From NCBI GenBank assembly GCA_024509875.1, contig JAMPIV010013732.1:62001-126000 (forward strand): DNA of 64,000 nt. Reading direction: 5' to 3'. Every line of letters begins with the position of its first letter. Within the stretch, counting starts at the first letter, position 1. Under the pieces are notes generated by a model, which did no database searches, had not been told where the DNA came from, and was given only the letters and a program-made list of their open reading frames with translations. Shown here one piece after another: positions 9,902-20,964 of the stretch. Made by a program: the position numbers and the translations under genes. This DNA comes from Oreohelix idahoensis. Its lineage: Eukaryota; Mollusca; Gastropoda; Stylommatophora; Oreohelicidae.

Positions 9902-10074
9902 CTATGAGGAAAGAAACAAAATTAACAACTGAGTCATCCTGAAGGAAGGCATGCATACTTTCATGTCCAGTAGTTCGAAAACAGAAATGTTATGTACATA
10001 TGTCATAACAGCGTTTGCATTGGGCTGGAATGGAGCACAGTGCTGTTCCTGGAAATGCAGGATCCATTAAAAAA

Positions 10075-10243
10075 AAAAAAAAGCAGTGGGCCCACTGTGT
10101 ACCCCTCACATATGCATTTTCCCTGTTCCTTATACGCTGGCACCTCTTAAGTAAATGTTCAGCAGTCAATTCACCAGTGCCACAGTTACACTCATCAGTA
10201 GTTCCCATCTTTAGCTTGTTGAATAGATGATATCTCAATCTGC
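10075..10243 (-). pseudogene. RNase H-type LINE 3' remnant (left piece)
   Basis: Minus-strand translation shows RYHLFNKLKMGTTDECNCG followed by ELTAEHLLKRCQ. This is the cysteine/histidine tail found after RNase H in I/Jockey-like LINEs. The right piece (10621-10840) is separated by a later insertion (10244-10612). The same family occurs at 20200-20765 and 28311-29545. Confidence 0.7.
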
Positions 10244-10612
10244 AGACTTCGCTGGCTTGGCCATGTTCGCCGCATGGAAGATGGTCGCATCCCAAAAGAT
10301 ATCTTCTACGGACAATTAGCAGATGGCAAGAGAACAGTTGGGCGACCACAGCTGAGGTTCAAAGATGTGTGCGAGAGAGATATGAGGGCACTGGACATGG
10401 ATCCAGCAACATGGGAGGATGAAGCTGCCGATCGCACTAAGTGGCGATGCTATTTACGGCGCCACCTCAGATTGGGCGAAGAGAGGCTCACACAAGAAGC
10501 AGAGGTGAGGAGAAAACGTCGAAAGGAGCACCAGGAAAATAAGCAGCTGAGGGCTGTCACCTCAGGGGCGCATTCCCATAGTCAGTTATGACTGAAGGGG
10601 CTATTACTATTA
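10244..10612 (+). mobile_element. 5'-truncated LINE insertion (C-terminal fragment), nested
   Basis: The plus-strand frame (10247-10588) reads RWLGHVRRMEDGRIPKD, then GKRTVGRPQLRFKDVCERDM and WEDEAADRTKWR, a LINE C-terminal tail. It ends in a short ATTACT-type simple tail. It is flanked by CAATCTGC at 10236-10243 and 10613-10620, an 8-bp target duplication. The insertion splits an older opposite-strand LINE remnant. Confidence 0.8.
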
Positions 10613-10840
10613 CAATCTGCTGTGGCCTTTGCAAAGTCTGAAGATTACCACTTGTTCACTTCTGCTGAGCTGGTAATATGCATCATTTTTTTGGTGGCCT
10701 GCATGCTGTTTCCCACTTCTCCTGTGAAAGTTCTTGATAAAACGCTTGGCCTCTTCATAAGTTCTACTTGTTAAAGTTGAGGTGTCTTTTCATCTTCCTT
10801 TGCCAATCTAGACTGGTATACAAAGATAGACTAGTCACAC
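10613..10840 (-). pseudogene. RNase H-type LINE 3' remnant (right piece)
   Basis: Continues 10075-10243 across the nested insertion. GTCTGAAGAT, CACTTGTTC and CTGCTGAGCTGGTA align with 28560-28600 of the better-preserved copy. Confidence 0.65.
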
Positions 10841-11059
10841 TGCTTTCTTTGAACATTAGTGACAAAAGTGGTAAAGTAAACACAGTTCATTCAGTATGAA
10901 ATTAACTACACATGCCACTGTACATAGTAAGAAATGCTCAGTGTCAAAGTAGCTAATGTGACAACGTTTCGGTTGGCTAAGAGCAAAATAATAATGACGA
11001 TTCATGTTTTAAAGCATTTGAATATTGTCACTATCTGTTATTGTATTTCATACATTATT

Positions 11060-12770
11060 TGTTAGAAACTTAAAATATCGTCATCTTGCAGTTCCCTGTA
11101 AAGCACAGGTGATCAACAAACAGCCTACAAGCCTTCCTGTCCTGTGCCATCTGTTCATGGTCTCCATGTCTTCTTCATCCCCATCATGTGTCCCCAGTTT
11201 TCTTATTGTTTTTTGTCTCCCTCCAATTATCTTACCCTGGGGATTTCAGAACAGGGACTGCCTTGTAATGCTACAAACTTGTCTCCTAAATGTGCAGTCT
11301 CACATTTTGTTCCACTGGTCTGGTTTATCCCATCATTTCCACAGTGATGGTCTTGCCATACCATTTCAATTCTTCTGTTCTGCACAAGCACCCACTTAAT
11401 GTAACTTCTTGGCTGCCATGTTGCTGTTCTCCATGTTTTAGAGCAGCACAATAGGACTGCCTTCACATTTGTGTTGAAGATTTTTTTATGTTGGACTTGG
11501 TTTCTTTGGATTTCATAATTTGTTCTCAATTCAATGAAAGCTACTCTTGCCTTTTGAATTCTTATTTTGATGTCACTATCTATTCTTCCAACTCCTTTTA
11601 TACTGCTGCCAAGACATACAGTATTGGCCAGAATATAGAACGGCCTCGCACATAATAGTAATAATACGACACTAAAACTTTTAAGGTGTTCTACAAGAAA
11701 AACAAAAGGTCTTGAACACCTTTTCACAAATTTGATAGTTTTCTTTTAATGTAAAAGTTAAGTGATAAATTACCCTTATAATTATTTATAACTCCCAGTC
11801 ACTTGCGGATCTGCCATGGGTACCATAATTTTTTAATATCAGTCACACAGTACACGTTCTGCCTCCAAATAAGACTGACCTACTGAATTACCAGTTCGGT
11901 GACACAAAAGGGTGCAAATCCTCACTGTCGCTTCATTTTGACCTTGAGTTTATTGTATTAGATGCGCGCAAATGATTTCAACTCGGGCCAGCCAGTACAG
12001 TTCCAGCATGCTATAAAACAGACCTCTGTAGGTATCTGCCGTTTTTTTCAGTGAAAAACGTTTGGCTATGCATATAATACGAGTCCAGTTTTCAGAAGGA
12101 CATTTTTAGGAAAAAAACATCGCACTATATTCGGGCCAATACGGTATTTAAAATCTTGTAGTTGTAGACATGTGTTTATCAACGCAATCAGGTTATACTT
12201 AGTCACGTTTATTCTCATAATCTTTGTCTTGTTTCTGTGTATTTTCAAAAAAAAGTGTTGCGACCTCTCATCAAGTATTGTTGAAGAGAAGAATAAGAAT
12301 GTCAGCGAAATCTACATAGTCAAGTTGTTCTGAAGTCCAATGAAATCCATTTCTGTTGGTTTATGTTATCATAATCCAGTCACTTGCCAGGAAGAGGAGA
12401 AATGGTGACAAAATGTATCCCTGTCAAACTCCAGTTCTCTTTAAGTGCTCAGCTCAGCAAGTTTGCCTTATTGGAGAATTCCATATACTATGTCTTCACA
12501 TGTTTTCTATACCAGGTTAAAGAACTTAAATGGGCACTCCATAATGCCTCATTATTTGTGTCCACAGCAATTCTGTCTACACTGCTGAATGCCTTTTCCC
12601 AGTGCTCATATCCTGTGTGAAATGGTGAGCTCTCATCTTAGCTTTTTCAACTCTTTTGTGCAGTGTATCTGGTCAGTATAGGATCTGTTTTATCGAAAAC
12701 CTGCCTGATAATCTTAATATACAACGATGTTCAACATATCACAACCTCAGTACTCTGACAGGACTCTAAA
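11060..12770 (-). pseudogene. Decayed LINE (reverse transcriptase and C-terminal region)
   Basis: Minus-strand fragments include DIKIRIQKARVAFIELR and FNTNVKAVLL followed by SKTWRT (11400-11580), a typical LINE segment after the thumb. Near 12540-12600 there is AFSSVDRI, a degraded motif A. Frames are broken by many stops and indels. Related remnants lie at 16860-17620, 23230-24560 and 44405-44860. Confidence 0.6.
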
Positions 12771-12786
12771 CACCAGTGCTACTGTA

Positions 12787-12890
12787 ATAATGAGCTAGGT
12801 ATATATCGTACAAGAACAATGTAGAGCAGGATTTTACTGTAATAATAAGCTAGGTATATATCGTACAAGAACAATGTAGAGCAGGATTTC
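12787..12890. repeat. Two-copy tandem duplication
   Basis: TAAGCTAGGTATATATCGTA and the following ~30 bases occur twice in a row with a ~50-bp period. The second copy runs into the MITE at 12882. Confidence 0.8.
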
Positions 12891-13296
12891 TGAACCTGTA
12901 GTCCACGGACCCCTAAGGGGTCCTTGTACATAACCCAACAATTTGAATTTTATTGTCACCAAAATTTTTACTTGGAAAATTATCACATATTTTTGCATTT
13001 AAAGAATTGCATTCTTTTTAAAGTTTGTATTTCACTATGACCATATGAACGTTTGCAACCTTTCTTTGTATTAAAATATATTATTTGTATACAAAAATGT
13101 AATAACGCGTGGATGTATATTTTTTCCATGAAGGGGTCCACAACATTCACTGAACATTCAAAGCCTCCATCAGACAATCAAAGAGATCCATAGCCTTCAC
13201 CGGACAAACGAAGGGGTTCACAGCCTTCATTGGACAACAAAAGGGTCCTTGGCCTTCACCAAGCAATCAAAGGGGTCCACGGAATAAGATCCCCTG
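12882..13296. mobile_element. hAT-like MITE with internal ~35-bp repeats
   Basis: Left end CAGGATTTCTGAACC...TCCACGGACCCC matches, inverted, the right end CAGGGGATCTTATTCC...GTGGACCCC. Flanking 8-mers ATGTAGAG (12874-12881) and ATGTAAAG (13297-13304) differ by one base, a typical hAT duplication. Positions 13125-13285 hold about four degenerate ~35-bp units containing AAGGGGTCCACAGCCTTCAC. No coding capacity. Confidence 0.75.
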
Positions 13297-13592
13297 ATGT
13301 AAAGGATGTCACGCAACGAAAAATATGGACACAAACTGTTATGTCACATTAAATGCTGATCAACTTTATATTAAATGCAGTGCAAGCATACTGAGAATTA
13401 TTCAAGAGGTCTATACTAATGGAGATAATACAGAGATACAACACATTTATTGTTTCAGCAATAACAGGTCTCAAACAAGGTTCCTGCATTGCCCCAGTCA
13501 GAAGAAGCTCAAGAGATGAAGGCGCAACAAGAAATCACTCACGTTGTTATGTGTTGATGTAATATGTTCTGTACCATGATCATAGCATAGTA

Positions 13593-14932
13593 CGAGGGGC
13601 GTTCAGAAAGTAATACACCACATATTTTTTCTCAGGAGCTGTTTATTCAAAAAGCATGAAATTTATACACAATATACATGGATATGTCATGTAAACATCA
13701 GTATTATTCAACATAATCCCCGTCAACTTGTACGGCTTTATGCCAGCGCGAAACAAGTGCATGTATTCCTAGCCCGTACCAGATTTTGTCTTGATCATGT
13801 AGCCATTTCTTCGCTGCATGAATCACTCCTTCATCATCTTCAAACCTTGTCCCACGGAGTGCATCTTTAAGTGGACCAAATAGATGAAAATCAGAGGGTG
13901 CCAAATCGGGACTATAGGGTGGATGGGGTAGTACAGTCCAACCCAATTTGGTGATTGCTTCCCGTGTTGCCAGACTTGTGTGAGGTCGCGCATTGTCGTG
14001 AAGGAGAAGCAGGTCTGCTGGATTCTTGTGCGGCCGAACTCTGCGAAAACGTTGATTGAGTTTTTTCAATGTCTTAATGTAAGCTTGCGAATTGATTGTC
14101 TCTCCTCTTGGCATAACGTCCACAAGAATCACACCTTCAATGTCCCAAAAGACAGTGATCATGACCTTTCCAGCTGAAGGAATTGTCTTGAATTTCTTTC
14201 TTCGTGGTGATTGCGGATGATGCTACTCCATTGACTGTCTTTTTGTCTCAGGTTCAAAATGATGTGCCCAGGTTTCGTCACCTGTAACGATCTTAGCCAA
14301 AAAGTTCTCTCCATCAGCATTGAAACGCTCCAACAATTCAGAAGAAATTGATTTCCTTTGCAATCGGTGGTCATTTGTGAGACTTCGAGGAACCCATCTT
14401 GCGCAAACCTTAGAAAATCCGAGAGTTTTTATAACTGCATTTGCACTACCAATGCTGACTGACAGCTGTTAGGCCAATTGTTGAGTAGTGATTCGCCTAT
14501 CAGTAAGAATAATGCCCTCAGCACATTTCAACATTTCTGCGTTGGTTGGCTGTGGCAGGACGTCCACAGCGCGGCCGATCAAGCAGCTCCGTATCTCCAC
14601 TTCCTGATTCTTTGATTCTCTGAACCCAGCGACTGACTGTACTCCTGTCAACTGCAAAACTTCCATACACATCACATAGACGCTTGTGAATGTTCACAAC
14701 AGTTTCCTTCTCTGCAACGAGAAATTCTATCACAATTCGCTGCTTATAACGCAAGTTGCTAACATGCTCCATTTCAACGGTTTAGGGCAGCCGTATTATT
14801 TGGCCGATTGCAGTGCAATTTGGTGCACACAATTGGCACATGCCATATTTGAAGTGTGCAAAATTTCATGCTTCTATCTTCATTATTAGCTGAGAAAAAC
14901 GATGTGGTGCATTACTTTCTGAATGCCCCTCG
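13593..14932 (-). mobile_element. Mariner transposon (DD34D type), decayed
   Basis: About 1,340 bp bounded by 29-bp inverted repeats (13593-13621 and 14904-14932, starting CGAGGGGCGTTCAGAAAGTA) and a TA dinucleotide on each side, the mariner target duplication. It encodes one broken transposase on the minus strand. Confidence 0.93.
13704..14772 (-). pseudogene. Mariner transposase, inactivated
   Basis: The N-terminus (from 14772) has the paired helix-turn-helix region with SRWVQRIKESGSGD. The catalytic part has a GDETW-type block near 14290, LLLHDNARPHTS with the second aspartate, and YSPDLAPSDFHLF with the third, 34 residues later (DD34D). At least one frameshift (about 14518) and in-frame stops (about 14467 and 14222) break the frame. 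The longest intact piece is the C-terminal 152 codons (13704-14162). Not functional as read. Confidence 0.92.
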
Positions 14933-14939
14933 TACCATA

Positions 14940-15024
14940 GGTAATAATTTTGGTGACCAGGTGGTAAGCTACTGCTGCAACAGGTGGTGACACACACAAT
15001 TAGTATCAAGGATCTATATACAGG
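14940..15024. other. No recognised feature
   Basis: Short unremarkable intron stretch between the mariner and Tigger-like elements. Confidence 0.5.
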
Positions 15025-15350
15025 CATACCTCAGAGATATTGCGAGTTCGGTTCCAGACCACCGCAATAAAGCGAATATCGCAATAAAGTGGGTCACACC
15101 CTTCTTTTTGGCTTCGCAGTGCATATAAAAGCCTAAAATCATGTTTACATTATGTCTGTTAAGTGCCAATAGCGCTGGGTCTAAAAAAAAAAAACCAACT
15201 ACTGTAAAATTTAAAATACTTGATTGCTAAAAAAAATGCCAATCTTCATCGCCTGAGCCTTCAGCGAATCGTAATCTTTTTGCTGGTGGGGAGCCAAAAT
15301 CTATCGGAAGGCACATTCTAATAAATAAACATGAATAATTATTTACAGCG
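15025..15350 (+). mobile_element. Tigger-like (pogo) MITE
   Basis: Begins CAGGCATACCTCAGAGATAT, then GTTCGGTTCCAGACCACCGC and CAGTGCATATAAAAG, then GCCTTCAGCGAATCGTAATC. From memory this order and sequence closely match one end of mammalian Tigger1. The interior is deleted: after ~280 bp it jumps to AATCTATCGGAAG. The same junction occurs in the copy at 29546-29836. Confidence 0.75.
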
Positions 15351-15489
15351 ACATACAATAGTTAATTAACTAATTTCATAATAACGGAATCTGTTAATGA
15401 AATATTGCACGTAGCTAAACAGGACACAGCTATGGAAGTCCCATCTAGTTACCCCACGTCTCTGATGAGACAAAGAAAGAACAGACTAT

Positions 15490-15670
15490 TGCTCCTTCAG
15501 GCATGTCATACAAGGTGTCTAGCATGAGGTTGTGCAGGGGGCTGGGACCCTCATCATGTCAAATAAATTGCTACAGAAGAGTACATGAATGTGTTAGTGC
15601 TAGATTCTCCTACAAGGGGGTGGGTCAGCTGCAATGTGTGGCCCCTTGCTCCATAAGGAACAAAAAGAAA
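15490..15670 (+). repeat. Short interspersed repeat, GGGGCTGGCAAC family (diverged)
   Basis: GAGGTTGTGCAGGGGGCTGG, CATCATGTCAAA and CTCCATAAGGAA line up with 4155-4345. Confidence 0.55.
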
Positions 15671-16605
15671 TGATGATACAGGTACCATTAGTTCTGAAAA
15701 AGGAAGTGACAAACTGGGGGGAAGAGAAATGAATCAATGGAATTCTCCCATGATAAAAAACAACTAAAAGCTACAGACTTTCATAAATAGGTACTTGCAT
15801 AGACAGATGGGGAGCTACAGGGTATTCATTGAAGGCAATATACTCTTAAAATTTTACCGGTAAGAAACTGTATAGATTGTCATTTACAAATGTAACTTTA
15901 CATAAAGAAAAGACTTTCACAGATTACAGTTAAAGGGGTGGTGTGAGAGAGAATGGGGGGTTAAGGTGAGAAATAAAAACCACCTCAGAGACAGCGCAGG
16001 AAATCTGAATACGACAAAATTTCTAAAATCAGGGTATCATCCAAATGAACATGAGAAAAATGTCAATACCGCAGTGACCATATTTTATCTTACAAGCGTT
16101 ATCTTTCTCTTTTTCAACAACTTCTTTCTTTTTTTTTTTCTCAACAAGCTTTCAGTAGATAGCGGTTGAAAGAAATCTCCAGTTTTAATGTTTGCTAAAC
16201 ATCATCAGTGCATGATTATAAACAGAACAAAAGTAAGGCCAGACCACCAAGCGAGGTCATCAAAAAGCACTCTGCCAGACAGACACAAGAATTGGACAGA
16301 CTGGTTAAAACATTTTGTCTTCACCTGATGGGCATATGTGAAAACAAAATCTTTAAAAAAAAGCACACACAGTGGCATAGGGTAAAAGTTGAAAAGGTTA
16401 GACACATGGAAAATCATAACAATGAACACTGGGAAATATCTGACACACATTAACCCATCTGTGTCACTTGCAGGAAAAAAGACAATTAACAAAAACAAAG
16501 GCAAACAAAAGCGAGAGTTAAAGTTGTATAACAAAACAAGTGAACACAGCTTTGTGTGGCTGCTGGAGCGAATAAAGTACAAAAATAGGGTCATTGCTTG
16601 GACTA
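15671..16605. other. No recognised feature
   Basis: GOPC intron. Frames at 16205-16594 and 16208-16453 on opposite strands are low-complexity and unsupported. Confidence 0.55.
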
Positions 16606-16770
16606 GGCATAAGTGTATGGCGACTAAGGTGAGGCTAAGCCCAGGGTTTGCAAACTCTTCATGTAAAACACAGTGTTACATAAACCACTACTGCAACAGA
16701 TAAAAGTGTTTTGGTAAAGGCTCCTGAATAGGGACCAAATGCAGCCGTAGCACAATGTTCCTTAACTACT
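16606..16770 (+). repeat. Short interspersed repeat, GGGGCTGGCAAC family (very diverged)
   Basis: GCGACTAAGGTGAGGCTAAG, TTCATGTAAAACAC, AACCACTACTGCAAC and GGCTCCTGAATAGGGACC follow the same block order as the other copies. Confidence 0.5.
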
Positions 16771-16859
16771 TAATGAAGCATTTAATTTTCAACAGCCCAA
16801 TTAACAGCAGACAAAAAAAGAAAAACCAATTATTGCTTGTATTTAGTTCGGGTACATCT

Positions 16860-17620
16860 AGTTCCCATTCCTCAGCAAGCACCTGTATTTAGTGAATATT
16901 CCTGGCAGCATCTCGACTCATGATATCTTTCTTTATAGCAGTGACAGAAACTATAGAAAAATCAGATAAACTGATCATCAGAAGTTGACCCTGTCTGACA
17001 CCTGGGTTTGAATGTGATGTTTCTTTCAGCCCACTTTGGTCATAGCTTTCAGGTATTATCCTGTTGTTGTATCTCCCCCGTTAAACAATACTTCTTTACA
17101 CTACATTTGTTTAGGGTGCATTTATCCTGAGAAAAGAATAAAAAAAGAAAGGAAATAAAGCACAAAGACACGTCTTAAAAATAAAATCCACCAATAATCA
17201 ACATCACACAGATATGGCTGGGACATGTAGAACAAATGGAGGTTAACAGTTAGACCTAAAAGGCGTATAATGAACAAATGCAGGTCATAAGACCAAGAGG
17301 GTTTCAAAGAAAAAAGATGAATGAACCTGATAGAAAGAGGAATTATGAACTGCAGAATATCAAGGACACAAATGACAAGAATTGAGCTCCATTTGTAGAA
17401 AACAGCTGTCAAAAATAAAGTCAAAGAAAATTATTTTCTTCAACATTGCTTTAATTCTGTGTACCCTTTTCTGAAAGTCTCTAGCTTCACACTCGTGATA
17501 TTTGCTTTCTCCATGTTTCAGTATCATACTAGGACTGCCTTGACTAAAAAGTTGAAAATTCATATCTTGAGCGTTTGAAATGAAAATACCATGAAGAGAA
17601 GACAGCATAAATTCAACCAA
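16860..17620 (-). pseudogene. Probable decayed LINE fragment
   Basis: TCTCCATGTTTCAGTATC followed by ACTAGGACTGCCTTGAC (17510-17545) matches the remnant at 11430-11475, and 16970-17030 resembles another part of that family. No readable domain remains. Confidence 0.4.
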
Positions 17621-18544
17621 AAGAATGATAAACGCTTAAAGGAAACATAATATGACATTGTGCATTATGTGCAAAGGACGAGAAACCTATATGTAATTAA
17701 TTCCAACCCAGTACCCTCAGTACTTCAACGTTTAAGTAGAAGTTAAAAAAAAAAAAAGAAGTATTACATGCACCAAGTAGACTTTCTTTCCCGTCCCCTA
17801 AAAATACTCATAGAGAGACAGCAAGAGAGAGAGAGAAGACAACGTTGTTAAGCAACCGTTGTGTGTTCTGCTCTTATTTTCAACCCCAGTATCAATTACA
17901 GTATGCAATGCTCACAAATGACTTGGTGTATATACTGTGTGTCTATACACCACAAACACTTGCTATCTGTCAGCTTTCAAATTCTGCTGTATCAAATTTC
18001 TCTTCTCCCTATCACACCAATCTTTTCCCATCTATTGCTCATTCTGTTATCAGTGCCTCACTCTCACTGGACTGACTGTTACTAAGACAATAACTAGCAC
18101 TAGGTCTGCTAGCATCTTCAAGCCTGACATTCTCTAATGAAATAACATTCACTGTAACATAATATAAGGCTTCCATTTGCTGTTTTTACTTCAAACTCAA
18201 TTGAGTTCTATCCTGTGACATCATTTTAAATAAACAGTTTAGTGACAACCAAACAGCAAGACCAAACTGCGCCCCAAAACAAATAATCTAGCTGTAAATG
18301 TCATATGTGTTGGTAATGCTGACTGAAAATAAACAACAGCAGTTTAATGCAACTAAACAGGCACAGCCTGTTGTTCTCCTCTACATTTTTTGATGCTTTA
18401 GTCAGTCAATGTTAACCTATACAAAACTGCTGAGTGTAATTATTAGCAGTAACAACCCTCAATTATTGCACCAAGCAAAGCTATTCTCTACCAGAATGCA
18501 GTAATTGACAAACTATCGGACACCTAAATTTATTACAGAATTGT
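17621..18544. other. No recognised feature
   Basis: AT-rich intron with no credible gene. A short GA-rich tract lies near 17815-17840. Confidence 0.55.
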
Positions 18545-18783
18545 ATATAAGAAAATAACCAACGGGCTGATCACCCGTTTGCCAGTCACTTCGATTACGG
18601 AAACAACAGCAAATGGATTGATTTGCCATTGCCCTAAAGACGCCAATAGGCGTGATGGGAAACAATGGCAAAGAAAACCTATCTGCTGTTGCCCTAAGAC
18701 GCCACTAGGCGTAATGGCCACTGACTGCTTTGACGGTCGGTGGCTAAGGACGGAAGAAAAAAGAAAAAGAATATAAGAAAATA
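18545..18783 (+). repeat. SINE-like retroposon with 13-bp target duplication
   Basis: Insert 18558-18770 is flanked by ATATAAGAAAATA (18545-18557 and 18771-18783). Body: CAACGGGCTGATCACCCG, then two AAGACGCC-AGGCGT-ATGG modules, CTGACTGCTTTGACGGTCGG and an A/G-rich tail. The last ~70 bp match the 3' end of the LINE at 30084-31664, so that LINE probably supplies its machinery. Copies at 20313-20519 and 47264-47474. Confidence 0.88.
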
Positions 18784-19629
18784 TTAAATTTCATGAGTGT
18801 ACAACTTACCCTATTCTGCCATTTTCTTAACACAGCTTACGGTGATCAACCCATTGTTATTACGTAGAATTTAAAAAAAATAAAACAAAAACACAAATAG
18901 TGATACGTCTTACTGGGAGAAAGGGCAAGAAAAAACCCACGTTGCTGCCACAAGGCCTTCGCCAGGGACAGACAAACGAAAAACAGAAGGGAAAGAAAGT
19001 GAGAAGTAGAGAACATAAAACTATAAAAATAAGAGAAAACACTCCCTGACTGAGTCACATGTTGGAAACAAAATTTCTGCCACTTGTTATTACGTATGTA
19101 AACAGAGTAAACAGTTGGAGGTCTTTAAAAAGATAACTCATCCCAAATGGATCTGATTTATCGCTTTATGTGATTTGGATGTACTGGTGTTTATTTTTCT
19201 TTGGTTTTTCAAATCACAGAGACATGGTATTCTCTATCCTGCATACACCAACTGGATGCTGCATGCTGTCTCCCTCCTGCAGCAAAGAGATGTACTGTCA
19301 CTAACTTTCACAATAATATACCCATTTCATTCTTATAATAATCCTCCACCTCAGCATAAGACAGTGGGAAAAAACTAAAGACTTTAAAAACAAGGCTCTC
19401 CCCAAGTTGAACTGGTATGACTTGATCAACCCTTACGTAACGAGCTACTGAGGTCCCTTTGATATTTTAATCCAAGTCAAGATATAGTTTAACAAACACT
19501 AGCATTGTATTGGTAGTAATCTCAGCGATACTACCAGAATTTTATTTCCAGTAACTTACACGACAGTACACTATGCCTCTAACTTCAACAGCAGTTTTCA
19601 CTATCAGACACTGTCACACATTTCGTGGC
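18784..19629. other. No recognised feature
   Basis: AT-rich GOPC intron with no recognised repeat. Confidence 0.5.
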
Positions 19630-19850
19630 AGTAAAAGCTATTTATACTGCTAGTAGACCTCCACTCCAACAAATAATGAGTTAAAAACTAAACACAACAT
19701 TTTTACAAATAAAACTCACCTTCTATCGCTTGATATTGCCAGAACACCCTACTTGTATTGCTAGTAGTCCACCACTCCAAAAAATAAAACTAAATACAAG
19801 ATTTTTAAAAGCAAAACTCACCTGAATCGAACTTATATCGTTTGATGAGC
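19630..19850. repeat. Degenerate two-copy tandem duplication (~110 bp)
   Basis: Each unit has TA-TGCTAGTAG-CC-CCACTCCAA, then AAAACTCACC and a CGCTTGATA / CGTTTGATG end. Each carries GGTGAGTTTT on the minus strand, a good splice-donor match in GOPC orientation. Whether either is used is unknown. Confidence 0.55.
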
Positions 19851-20199
19851 TATGGAAGTCCCTGAATTTATTTATTTTTTTAAATATCATGTCACGGCAC
19901 TGTTCTAACTGGCTGGACTGCATAAAATAACTGAATTCCATGTGCATTCTGTCTTCAATAACTGGATGCTATGGGAAGAAGCTGCCAGCAACAACAAGCA
20001 AAATTGCTGGCAAAAGATAATGATGACAATAAAGAGAAAAGGTGCAGAATAATGGACTGAACTAAGACTTCTTCAACACTGGTTGCTCTCATATATAACC
20101 AAATCTATTTCTCTCATGTAGCTGGTGGTCGGTCTTAGGCTTCTCTCATTGCCAGTGCCCTATAGTTTCTCTTTCAGAGGAGTCCATTCTGTAATTGCG

Positions 20200-20765
20200 T
20201 GTCTGTATTTGATGTATTCCACAGTTATGTGCTTCCTGTCTGCACTCACTTAGCTACCTTTTCTCTAGGCGAGGCCAGGTCATTATTTTCCGCTTATGCA
20301 CTGGTCACAATACCAACGGGCTGATCACCCGTTTGCCAGTCACTTCGATTACGGAAACAACAGCAAATGGATTGATTTGCCGTTGCCCTAAAGACGCCAT
20401 TAGGCGTGATGGGAAACAATGGCAAAGAAAACCTATCTGCTGTTGTCCTAAGACGCCACTAGGCATAACGGCCACTGACTGCTTTGACGGTCGGTGGCTA
20501 AGGACGGAAGAAGAAGAAGACTGGTCACAATAAGTTGAGGTACCATCTATATCACAAGTACAGGATTGGTACAATAGATCTCTGCTCTTGTGGCACCAGC
20601 CCCATGACAGTCGAACATCTGCTCCAGTCCTGCCCAACATACAACAGTGAAAGGAGCAGCATATGGCAACACCCCACTTCTCTCCATGAAAAACTGTTTG
20701 GAGATGTCAGGAACCTTGAGCTGACTACTACCTTTATTAGAGTCATTAATGTAGGTGTTTGACGG
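20200..20765 (+). pseudogene. RNase H-type LINE 3' end, split by a SINE
   Basis: The plus strand reads SRRGQVIIFRLCTGHNKLRY up to the SINE at 20313. After it come RYHLYHKYRIGTIDLCSCG, MTVEHLLQSCPTY and LELTTTFIRVINVGV, then a stop. This is the same CCHC-like tail as at 10075-10243 and 28311-28600. The parts join cleanly when the SINE and one target duplication are ignored. Confidence 0.8.
20300..20532 (+). repeat. SINE-like retroposon with 13-bp target duplication
   Basis: Insert 20313-20519 ends in (AAG)n and is flanked by ACTGGTCACAATA (20300-20312 and 20520-20532). Same family as 18558-18770. The duplicated site is LINE coding sequence, so the order of events is clear. Confidence 0.92.
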
Positions 20766-20964
20766 CAAACAAGAAAGAAGATTTCTGAAAAGCTGGCAAG
20801 TGTGGGCTGAATCCAAGAACAGTAGACAGACTTGGCAATGTCTCCCAAATTGCTATCAATATGTCAGAGGTGTCGCTTGGAGTGATTAAAATATCCATGA
20901 GGGTTTAATTATTGATCAGTATGAACGTCTAAAGTATATGAAAGGTATCGGTCTGGTTGAATAG

